In this document: in pieces, positions 40,801 through 48,812 of the stretch | Layout: each line of letters opens with the position of its first letter | How positions within the stretch are numbered: position 1 is the stretch's first letter | NCBI GenBank assembly: GCA_010692425.1 | Contig: JAAHHJ010000004.1 | Coordinates: 123,680 to 187,679, forward strand | Direction: 5' to 3' | Source: Symploca sp. SIO3C6 | Lineage (GTDB): Bacteria > Cyanobacteriota > Cyanobacteriia > Cyanobacteriales > Coleofasciculaceae | Length of the DNA stretch: 64,000 bases | Notes under the pieces: generated by a model | The model's input: only the letters and a program-made list of their open reading frames with translations | The model's database searches: none | Told to the model about the DNA's origin: nothing | Made by a program: the position numbers and the translations under genes

Positions 40801-42096
40801 CTCCCAAGTTATATGATACCATCAGCTTTTGTCATCTTGGAATCTCTGCCGCTCACCCCTAATGGTAAAGTAAACCGTCGCGCCTTAAAAGCACCTTCTA
40901 ACACCATTGATGTGGACACTTTTATCGAACCTCGTAACCAATTAGAATTCCAATTGGTACAAATATGGTCAAAGATTCTCAAGCTTGACAAGGTAGGAGT
41001 ACAAGATAACTTTTTTGAGTTGGGTGGTCATTCCCTGTTAGCGCCTTACTTAATGGCTCAAATTAAACAGCAGTTTGGTAAAAATATTCCTTTAACCAGC
41101 CTTTTTCAAAATCCTACAATTGAAGAGTTGGCGACAATTTTACAAAAAGACTCGGATGATTTTGGTTCATCCTATGTAGTTGCAATTCAACCTAATGGTT
41201 CAAATTTACCTTTCTTCTGCGTTCCAGGGGTGGGGGGTAAACCTTTCTACTTGTCTGATTTGGGGCGTTATTTAGGTACTGACCAACCGTTATACAGTTT
41301 TCAAGCATACGATTTCGAGGGAGAATTAGAGCGAGCTACCCGCATTGAGGATATGGCAAGCAATTATATTCAAGCAATGCAAACGGTTCAACCCCAAGGA
41401 CCATACTATTTGGGAGGGCATTCTTTTGGGGGGAGAGTAGCGTTTGAAATGGCTCAACAACTAGTGGCTCAGGGACAACAGGTGGCTTTACTGGTGATGA
41501 TTGATATTGCTTCTCCCACTGAGCAAGAACACCCTGTACTCATGAATTATCTGAATTGGGATCATGCTCGGTGGCTAGCTGAGTTGATTGAAGTGGCTGA
41601 GCTTTCTCTGGGAAGAGAGACAAAGATTTCTTATGATAATCTCAAATCATTGCCTGAAGAGGAGCAACTCAAATACGCTTTACAACACCTAAAAATGGTT
41701 AATACCTTACCCCCCAATGCTGAAACCAAGCAACTGAAAAATATGATGGAAGTTTATAAAGCTAACACTCTATCTCAGATTGATTATCTACCAAAACAGA
41801 TTTATCCAGCTCAAATTACCTTGCTACGGGCTACTGAAATTCCTCCAGTTCCTTCGGAAGATGCTGAGAATTATCTATATTTTAAGACTTATTCTGAGCT
41901 TTCACAGGATTCAGACTTAGGCTGGGGCGAGCTTTCCTCTGAGCCTGTAGATATCGATTTTGTCCCAGGCAGCCATCTGTCAATGATTGCTGAACCCCAT
42001 GTTCAGGTTTTAGGCAAACGGTTAAAAGCTTGTATTGAGCAAGCACAGGTAAATGTTAATGCTAAATGCGAACAGCTATCCGAAGGAGCTTGTTAG
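37807..42096 (+). CDS. nonribosomal peptide synthetase, TubC_N-C-A-PCP-TE
   Basis: HHIIYDGWS (C), YTSGSTGTPKG and NGKVNRR (A), DNFFELGGHSLL (PCP), GGHSFGGRVAFEMA (TE); GTG start proposed (ORF track uses TTG 37801). Confidence 0.95.
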   Translation: MKLVEFLSHLNSLDIRVWLEEEKLKYQAPKGAMTPVIKQEIGSRKSEIIAFLKQAKTISKSSELAIVPMPRDNKIPLSFAQQRLWFLHQLSPDSQSYNMLDALRLEGSLDIVALEKSLNELVRRHEILRTTFPTVDGEAIQHIAEPTAFTLPIHDLQGLSAEEQTAQIQQMVKSLASKPLDLASETLVQFTLLKLNSQEHVLLLKMHHIIYDGWSLNIFFSELSKLYAAFSQGLPSPLPELPIQYADFALWQRQWLTGEVLERQLNYWQQQLADAPPVVELPTDFPRSPVQTFKGAVESFQLDQDLTQRLRQLSQNSEATLFMTLLAAFLVIISRYSGQSDLVVGSPIANRNNKSVEPLIGFFANTLALRGDLSDNPSFKEFLAQIKQTTLSAYAHQDLPFEMLVEKLQPDRDLSRNPLVQVIFSLQSALQSEGTLSGLTMQSMPLPIDIQARFDLEVLVWENPEGLEGVWFYDRDLFDASTITRMGQHFQTVLQEVVANPEVPVAEIPLLSQTERHQLLVEWNNIGSDYPQYQCIHKLFEEQVERTPDSVAVVYSGQQITYSELNCRANQLAHYLQSLEIKLEDKIGICIERSPLMVIAILAILKAGGAYVPLDPAYPSERLAFMIKDVKCPIIFTQNNLSKQLPVDSSQQVIDIHSKWESIAQHSTENLVNKVTPNNLAYIIYTSGSTGTPKGIEVPHRSIMGFMFGADYIRLDAHQIWLQHSSISWDALTLELWPSLLFGGLCVLYPGNISTPEGLSKIIKEQGVNTLWLTCALFNLIIDTIPESLLGVKQLLIGGEALSIDHVHRALVLLPETQIINGYGPSECTVFTCCYPIPKKLDKKFNFISIGKPIGDRKIYLLDYNLQPVPVGVYGEIHVGGASVARGYLNQLTLTNEKFIANPLIAGDILYKTGDLARYLPDGNLEFLGRIDNQVKIRGFRIELGEIEAVLSQLVDVQVSCVIVREDTPGDKRLVAYVVPQPETTLTTSTLRQFLTNKLPSYMIPSAFVILESLPLTPNGKVNRRALKAPSNTIDVDTFIEPRNQLEFQLVQIWSKILKLDKVGVQDNFFELGGHSLLAPYLMAQIKQQFGKNIPLTSLFQNPTIEELATILQKDSDDFGSSYVVAIQPNGSNLPFFCVPGVGGKPFYLSDLGRYLGTDQPLYSFQAYDFEGELERATRIEDMASNYIQAMQTVQPQGPYYLGGHSFGGRVAFEMAQQLVAQGQQVALLVMIDIASPTEQEHPVLMNYLNWDHARWLAELIEVAELSLGRETKISYDNLKSLPEEEQLKYALQHLKMVNTLPPNAETKQLKNMMEVYKANTLSQIDYLPKQIYPAQITLLRATEIPPVPSEDAENYLYFKTYSELSQDSDLGWGELSSEPVDIDFVPGSHLSMIAEPHVQVLGKRLKACIEQAQVNVNAKCEQLSEGAC

Positions 42097-42232
42097 AAAA
42101 TAAAGAAACTCTTTCTGTAGAAACTTTTTACCTAAATTAGAAAATGAGACAAACTGTAAACAGAATTTGGTATGATTTCGCAGATTCTGTAATTGCTTGT
42201 CTCTGGAAAACTCATCTGAAAAGCTAAAAAAA

Positions 42233-43003
42233 ATGGACAAAAACGAATTTCTTAGTAAATTTGACAGTTTAATTCTCAATCCTGTAACAAGAAATATATA
42301 TGGTGAAGACGATTTTTTTAATGTAGGCTATTGGTTCTCAGATACTCATAATCAGCAGGAAGCTTGTTTTAATTTGATGGAAAAACTTTTAGAATTTATT
42401 CCAGAGAAAACAGGAACTATCCTCGATGTTGGTTGTGGTTTAGGAGCGACCACTAGTTATTTACTCAAATATTACTCACCTGCTGAGGTGCTAGGCATTA
42501 ATATTTCCAGCAAACAACTCGAAAGATGTCGAGTGAATGCACCAAACTGCAACTTCATGGAAATGGATGCTGTGGAGATGAAGTTTGAAGATAATAAGTT
42601 TGATAATATTATCTGCGTTGAAGCGGCTTTATATTTTGATACCAGGGAGAAATTTATTAAAGAGGCTTGGCGTGTCTTGAAGCCAGGGGGGAATCTAATA
42701 CTTGCAGATATCATCTCTGAAACGACGGAGGATTTAGGTGGTTTGGTCGTTACTCAAAATATTGTCAAAGATTTTGAGGCGTATAAAAATCTTTACCAAC
42801 AGCAAGGATTTCAGCAGGTAGAATTGGTCAAAGCAACAGAAGAATGTTGGAATAAACACTACCGACATCTAAAATCTTGGCTGCAAGAGCAATTTAAGGC
42901 AGGAGAAATAGATGAAGAAACTTATAAATTTAATGTGGATGCTATAGACAACTTGCTAAAACGCGCATTAATAGACTATGCATTAATTGCAGCTAAAAAA
43001 TAG
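42233..43003 (+). CDS. class I SAM-dependent methyltransferase
   Basis: ILDVGCGLGATTSYL, EAWRVLKPGGNLILAD. Confidence 0.9.
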   Translation: MDKNEFLSKFDSLILNPVTRNIYGEDDFFNVGYWFSDTHNQQEACFNLMEKLLEFIPEKTGTILDVGCGLGATTSYLLKYYSPAEVLGINISSKQLERCRVNAPNCNFMEMDAVEMKFEDNKFDNIICVEAALYFDTREKFIKEAWRVLKPGGNLILADIISETTEDLGGLVVTQNIVKDFEAYKNLYQQQGFQQVELVKATEECWNKHYRHLKSWLQEQFKAGEIDEETYKFNVDAIDNLLKRALIDYALIAAKK

Positions 43004-43054
43004 CAAATAAAGTTTGAATAAAAAGTCAACCACTAATAATTTAAAGAGAAAACA

Positions 43055-43792
43055 ATGTTTGAATCTCTATCAGGCAAGAAAGTTGTGATTATTGGCACCG
43101 ATTCAGGGGTTGCTCTAACGGTTGCAAAACAAACAATAGAGCTGGGAGCATCAGTCGTACTTTCACACGACTCTCAAGACAAATTGAATCAAGCAATGGA
43201 GTCGCTTTCTGGAGAAATTGAGGCTAAAACTGTTGACATCTTAAATGAGGATTCGGTCAATGCTTTTTTTGAGCAAGTTGGAAACTTCGATCATTTAATT
43301 GTAACCTCTGTCGGAGACAGAAATATGCCGAAATCGCTTTTAGCAGAGATGACTACAGAAACGGCTCAAGGTGCGATGGAGAAGTTTTGGGGAATATTCT
43401 TTGTTGTGCGTGCATCGCTGAAAAATATAGCGACCAACGGCTCGATTACACTAACATCAAGTGTCTCTATATTTAAACCTTCAAAAATGGGGGGTATTTC
43501 GGCAATCGCAGCTGCAAATGGTGCGGTTGCAACTTTTGGACGCTTGCTAGCGTTAGAACTTTCACCGATTCGGGTTAACGTGATTGCATCTGGACTGATA
43601 GAGGATACAAGTATCTGGAGCTCTCAAAGTGAGTCTGAGCGCTCTGACTTAACAAAGTGGGCAACTGCCGCGTTACCCGTGCAGCATCTTGGGCAACCAG
43701 AAGAACTGGCACAAGCCATGTTAAGTTTGATCACGAATCCTTATGTTACGGGAGTTATTTTGCCTGTGGATGGCGGTGTAACCATGCTGTAA
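43055..43792 (+). CDS. SDR family protein lacking a recognizable YxxxK
   Basis: VVIIGTDSGVALTVAKQ, SSVSIF..., VNVIASGLIEDTSIW, PVDGGVTML. Confidence 0.85.
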   Translation: MFESLSGKKVVIIGTDSGVALTVAKQTIELGASVVLSHDSQDKLNQAMESLSGEIEAKTVDILNEDSVNAFFEQVGNFDHLIVTSVGDRNMPKSLLAEMTTETAQGAMEKFWGIFFVVRASLKNIATNGSITLTSSVSIFKPSKMGGISAIAAANGAVATFGRLLALELSPIRVNVIASGLIEDTSIWSSQSESERSDLTKWATAALPVQHLGQPEELAQAMLSLITNPYVTGVILPVDGGVTML

Positions 43793-43816
43793 CCACAATA
43801 TAATCATTCCTCGATT

Positions 43817-45019
43817 ATGCCAACTCAAATTTTTTCATCCCAATCCTCAAGTGATAATTCTTCAGATTTCACTCGATTTTGGGAAAATGTGAAAGCGTTC
43901 ACAGGGCCATACTGGTATCCAACACAGCCCGTTGAAAGAGCATTCTCAGAGGTGATTCGTGCCTGGAGGATGCTAACTTTCCTCATATTATTAATCATTG
44001 CCCTTGTAGGTACAAAAGTTTTTAATAGTTTGATCAGTTGCTTTCTAATTGATAGTCTGATTGAGACCAAAAATTATTCTGTTTTCATAAACAACTTGTT
44101 ACTCAATATTATTGGGTTTGCTGTGGCAGCGCTCTTAGTAGGGTTTTCTAAGTTTATTAGAGAACAAATTGCCCTTGATTGGTACAAGTGCATGAATAAT
44201 CGAATCTCAGATCAGTATTTGATCAATTGTGCCTATGACAAAGTGGATTGTAGAACGGATGTTGATAATTATGTTCGACATCTATTGCAAGAAATCGAAC
44301 CTATTATCAGTAGTACTCTTAGATTTCTGGCAAGTTGTCTGGAGAAGATCTTGGAAATGGGAACTTTTTTAATCATTAGCTGGATAATTTCCCCAAAAAT
44401 TACTGTTATTATACTAATTTATAATATTTTAGGTAACTTGATAACTGCTCACCTGGATCAACAATTGCTTAAAGTCAATCAAGAAAAAACCAAATCTAAA
44501 GATGACTACATTTATTATTTAATTCATTTTCGTAATCATACTAAATCAATGTTTTTTATCCCAAAAGAGAGCCAAGAATCAAGTTTGATACAGCATAAAT
44601 TTAATGATCTAATCAACAATATCCAACGTAAAATCAATTGGGAAAAAGGTAAAAACATTTTCATCAAAGGATATGAATCTATTGTTCAAGTTTTACCTTT
44701 TATACTGCTTTCTCCTATGTTTATTGAAGGGGGAATTGATATTGGGCAACTTTTACTGGCAGCTTTAGCTTGTATTATATTCACTAAGGCTTTAGGAGAA
44801 CTAATCAGTGAATTTAGTATTTGGGGAGGATTCTCTCGTTACGCTGAACGTTTATCTGAATTTTTCCAGGCACTAGAAGAGGTGACTCAAAAATCTGAAA
44901 ACGTTACCATAGGCTTGTTGGAGCCAACGACAGCAGCTGAACTTACAACAATTCAAGTCAACAAAATTACCCCTGATATAGTTGAAGAAAGTAACATCTT
45001 GCCTATAGATGATAATTGA
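43817..45019 (+). CDS. SbmA/BacA-like ABC exporter transmembrane protein without NBD
   Basis: closely similar to the next ORF's TMD; stops before a Walker A. Confidence 0.82.
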   Translation: MPTQIFSSQSSSDNSSDFTRFWENVKAFTGPYWYPTQPVERAFSEVIRAWRMLTFLILLIIALVGTKVFNSLISCFLIDSLIETKNYSVFINNLLLNIIGFAVAALLVGFSKFIREQIALDWYKCMNNRISDQYLINCAYDKVDCRTDVDNYVRHLLQEIEPIISSTLRFLASCLEKILEMGTFLIISWIISPKITVIILIYNILGNLITAHLDQQLLKVNQEKTKSKDDYIYYLIHFRNHTKSMFFIPKESQESSLIQHKFNDLINNIQRKINWEKGKNIFIKGYESIVQVLPFILLSPMFIEGGIDIGQLLLAALACIIFTKALGELISEFSIWGGFSRYAERLSEFFQALEEVTQKSENVTIGLLEPTTAAELTTIQVNKITPDIVEESNILPIDDN

Positions 45020-45063
45020 ATTGTCCTATAATCGTAAGACTAGTTATTTTCTTATTATTTATT

Positions 45064-47214
45064 ATGTCAACTAAAAATTCTCAAACTCAATTCCCAAATC
45101 AGATTTTTTCAGACTTTACTCGGTTTTGGGAAAATATAAAAATGATTGCTGGACCGTACTGGTATCCAACAGAGATAGGAGGAAGAGCATTCTCAGAGGT
45201 AATTAGTTCGTGGGGAATGTTGATGCTCTTAATCTTATTAATAATTTCCCTAGTTGCTACAACTGCTTTTAATAGTTTTGTTGGACGCTATTTGGTTGAT
45301 AGTCTGATTGAAAATAAAGATTATTCTATTTTCATAAATAATTTATTACTCAATATTGTTGGATTAGCTTTAGTAACACTTTTAGTAGGTTTTTCTAATT
45401 TTGTTAAAAAACGAATTTCCCTAGATTGGTACAAATGGATGAATGCTCAAGTCCTAGATAAATATTTGAGTGTTCGTGCCTACTATAAAATCAACTTTAG
45501 AAGTGATATCGATAATCCCGATCAACGTCTATCGACAGAAATTGAACCGATTACTAGTAGTGCTCTAAACTTTTCGGCAACTTTTCTGGAAAAAACCTTG
45601 GAGATGGGAACTTTTCTGGTTATTATTTGGACCCTTTCCAAGCAGATCACTTTGATCATGCTGGTTTATACCATAATTGGTAACTTAATTGCTGCTTACT
45701 TGAACCAAGAACTGACCAAAATTAATCAAGAAGAACTAGAATCCAAAGCCGATTACACTTATTGCCTAACCCATGTTAGGAATCATGCGGAATCCATAGC
45801 ATTTTTTAGAGGTGAAAAGCAAGAACTAAATATAATTCAGCGCCGTTTTGATAATCTTGCCAACAGCATTGAACGCAAGATTAATTGGCAGCGAAATATA
45901 GATATTCTGAATAGAGGATATCAGTCTATCATCCAAATATTTCCCTTTTTAGTGCTTGCGCCTTTATTCATTGACGGTGAAATTGATTTTGGACAACTGG
46001 GGCAAGCTGCTTTAGCTTGCAATATGTTTGCGACTGCTCTAGGAACTTTAATCGCTGAATTTGGTGTTTCTGGAAGATTTTCTAGTTATGTTGAGCGTCT
46101 ATCTGAGTTTTCTAATGCCTTAGAAGAAGTAACTCAACAATCTGAAAATTTAACTACGATTCAAACAATAGAAGAAAAACGTCTAGCTTTTGAGAATGTT
46201 ACTTTACAGACTCCCAACTATGAGAACGTGATTGTTGAAGACCTATCACTTGCCGTTCAACCTGGGGAAGGCTTATTGATTATTGGTCCTAGTGGTCGAG
46301 GTAAAAGTTCTCTATTGAGAGCGATCGCAAGTTTGTGGAATGCAGGGACTGGTCGTATAGTGCGACCCTCCTTAGAAGAAGTCTTATTTTTACCGCAACG
46401 TCCTTATATAATCTTAGGAACTTTGCGCGAACAGTTACTCTATCCCAATACAAATCAGCAAATGACTGACAAGGAACTCGAAGGAATTTTGCAACAAGTC
46501 AACCTGCAAAATGTGCTGAGTCGAGTCGAAGATTTTGATATAGAACTTCCCTGGGAAAACATATTATCGTTAGGAGAACAACAGCGTCTTGCTTTTGCAA
46601 GAATATTAGTTAGTCATCGTGATTTTATTATCTTGGATGAAGCCACAAGTGCTTTGGATATAAAAAATGAGGATAAATTATATAAACATTTACAACAAAC
46701 AGGAAAGACATTTATTAGTGTCGGTCATAGAGAAAGTCTATTTAATTATCATCAAAAAGTCCTGGAACTTTTAGATGATTACAATTGGCGTTTGATTGAC
46801 ATTCAAGATTACAACTTTTCAAAACATAAAGAAACTGAGAACGATTCAGTAGAAGCTGAGGACAATTCAGTAGAAGCTGAGGACAATTCAGTAGAAACTG
46901 AGAACGATTCAGTAGAAGCTGAGGACAATTCAGTAGAAACTGAAGACAATTCAGTAGAAACTGAAGACAATTCAGTAGAAACTGAAGACAATTCAGTAGA
47001 AACTGAAGACAATTCATTCTCAAATTCTCAATCGGAATCTATTTCTGATCCCGGACTTTCTCATAAGGAAATGCAGGCATTAACAAAGTATACCCTAAAG
47101 ACTATTAGAAGTAAAGCAAGCCAAGGAAAAACCGTTGTTGCTAGAGATGGATTTACCTACTACTATGATAAGAACCCTAGCATCTTGAAATGGCTTAGAA
47201 GCTCAGTGGATTGA
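45064..47214 (+). CDS. SbmA/BacA-like ABC transporter with fused NBD
   Basis: Walker A GPSGRGKSS, LSLGEQQR, Walker B FIILDEATSAL; ATG 45064 preferred. Confidence 0.92.
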   Translation: MSTKNSQTQFPNQIFSDFTRFWENIKMIAGPYWYPTEIGGRAFSEVISSWGMLMLLILLIISLVATTAFNSFVGRYLVDSLIENKDYSIFINNLLLNIVGLALVTLLVGFSNFVKKRISLDWYKWMNAQVLDKYLSVRAYYKINFRSDIDNPDQRLSTEIEPITSSALNFSATFLEKTLEMGTFLVIIWTLSKQITLIMLVYTIIGNLIAAYLNQELTKINQEELESKADYTYCLTHVRNHAESIAFFRGEKQELNIIQRRFDNLANSIERKINWQRNIDILNRGYQSIIQIFPFLVLAPLFIDGEIDFGQLGQAALACNMFATALGTLIAEFGVSGRFSSYVERLSEFSNALEEVTQQSENLTTIQTIEEKRLAFENVTLQTPNYENVIVEDLSLAVQPGEGLLIIGPSGRGKSSLLRAIASLWNAGTGRIVRPSLEEVLFLPQRPYIILGTLREQLLYPNTNQQMTDKELEGILQQVNLQNVLSRVEDFDIELPWENILSLGEQQRLAFARILVSHRDFIILDEATSALDIKNEDKLYKHLQQTGKTFISVGHRESLFNYHQKVLELLDDYNWRLIDIQDYNFSKHKETENDSVEAEDNSVEAEDNSVETENDSVEAEDNSVETEDNSVETEDNSVETEDNSVETEDNSFSNSQSESISDPGLSHKEMQALTKYTLKTIRSKASQGKTVVARDGFTYYYDKNPSILKWLRSSVD
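46831..47015 (+). repeat. in-frame 21-nt tandem repeat encoding (E)DNSVETE
   Basis: about 9 units of gaaactgaagacaattcagta and variants. Confidence 0.92.
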
Positions 47215-47260
47215 TAATTTTTTCCTAAGCTGCGCTCAGCTTGATAAAACTAGATTTTTA

Positions 47261-47288
47261 GTAGAGACACTACAGAGTGTGTCTCTAC
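47261..47288. repeat. 10-bp perfect hairpin gtagagacac/gtgtctctac downstream of the ABC gene
   Basis: inverted repeat with 8-nt loop; no U-tract. Confidence 0.6.
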
Positions 47289-47409
47289 AGATACCACCCA
47301 AATACTAGATTAAATATAAGTAGTTGGACATACTAATGAAGTACTTTTGTCATAGGAAGTAGAGAAGAAGATTAAATTTATTTCACTTACATAAAAAATT
47401 CTCTATTTC

Positions 47410-48483
47410 TCAAATTTCTACAGTAAAAACAGAACCTCTAGGTTGATTATCTTCTACAAAAATTCTGCCGCCGTGTGCTTCAACTGCCATTTTACAAAAG
47501 GCTAAACCCAGACCAATTTGGGAAACTCCAGCCATTAAATTGCCCACTTCGTACTTGTCAAAGATACTCTTTCGTAAATGTTGATGAATTCCTGGCCCAG
47601 CATCAGCGATACGAATTATAGCTTGAGTTTTGGTATCTCTTGGATAGTCAACTTGTAAAGTAATTTGACTATCAGAGGGGGAAAACTTAATTGCATTCGA
47701 GATCAAGTTATCAAAGACGCGACGGAATAAATTGAGATCGAGTGGAATAGTATTTCCCGATTCTGGAAGATGACTAACCAATTCAATATTTTTCTGTTGG
47801 GCAATGCTCAGGAAATCTGAGACGACTTCTTGTTCAAGTTCATTGAGGTTTACTAAATCTCGTTTGATGTTTATTTTGCCAGATTCAAGCTTTGCCATCA
47901 TTAACAAGTCATCAGCCAGTGATTGCAGCCGTTGTGCCGATTTAAAGATCTGCTCAGCTTTTCGCAGTTGCTTTTCTTGAAGTTGGGTTTGCTGCAAAAT
48001 CTCACAAGACATGACAATACTTGCCAAAGGATTGCGCAGATCATGTACGATCATATGAGACATATCTTCCCTAAGTTTAAGAGTAGCTTGCAGGGAATCA
48101 TGTTGTTTTTTGATGCGCAACATGGAGCGAACTCTAGCTTTCAATTCAAGACCAGTAATTGGTTTACCGATGAAATCATCTGCTCCAGCATCAAGGCATT
48201 GGGCAAGATCTTCCTTAGAGTTAAGTGCTGTCACCATAATAATGGGAATATGACACCACCCCTGGTTAGACTTAATCCGAATACAAGTCTCAATGCCATC
48301 AAACTCAGGCATCATCACATCTAATAAAATGACATCAGGTTTAACCTCATCTAAAACCTTCAATGCTTCCAAACCACTAGCGGAGTAGCTCAAATTATAC
48401 CCTTCCCGGAACAGTAGAGCCTCAATCACTTCAAACCCGTTTGGTTCATCATCGACAACCAATACAGAACTTTTACTATCCAT
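47410..48483 (-). CDS. response regulator-histidine kinase hybrid
   Basis: VLVVDDEPNG, DVILLDVMMPEFDG; MIVHDLRNPLASIV, NLISNAIKFSPSD. Confidence 0.92.
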   Translation of the reverse strand: MDSKSSVLVVDDEPNGFEVIEALLFREGYNLSYSASGLEALKVLDEVKPDVILLDVMMPEFDGIETCIRIKSNQGWCHIPIIMVTALNSKEDLAQCLDAGADDFIGKPITGLELKARVRSMLRIKKQHDSLQATLKLREDMSHMIVHDLRNPLASIVMSCEILQQTQLQEKQLRKAEQIFKSAQRLQSLADDLLMMAKLESGKINIKRDLVNLNELEQEVVSDFLSIAQQKNIELVSHLPESGNTIPLDLNLFRRVFDNLISNAIKFSPSDSQITLQVDYPRDTKTQAIIRIADAGPGIHQHLRKSIFDKYEVGNLMAGVSQIGLGLAFCKMAVEAHGGRIFVEDNQPRGSVFTVEI

Positions 48484-48745
48484 CAGTGTGACAGTCTTTA
48501 CTCTCTTGCCTGCTTTTAATCATGGAAGAGAGATGTATGCGATCGCGTTTGTGCAATATTAAAATTATGTATGTTTTACTGATGATTGTTCAGCCCTCAG
48601 TTTGAACGATAAATGTTATTGCTGTACTTATAGCGTTTCTCTTGCTTGATGAGGTACACTTCTTGGGCATTAGGGAACTCTTAACAGGGAACACCGAACA
48701 GGTAAGAAAATGAAGTGTATCTCACGCTAGAAAGAGAAACCCCAT

Positions 48746-48812
48746 ATTACTTATTACTTATTACTTATTACTTATTACTTATTACTTATTACTTATTACT
48801 TATTACTTATTT
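48746..48812. repeat. heptamer tandem repeat (TTATTAC)
   Basis: period-7 array abutting the next gene's stop codon. Confidence 0.92.

Noticed and set aside
46742-47023. Minus-strand repetitive ORFs (LLNCLQF, SSVSTEL)
   Set aside because: Antisense of the 21-nt repeat in the ABC gene
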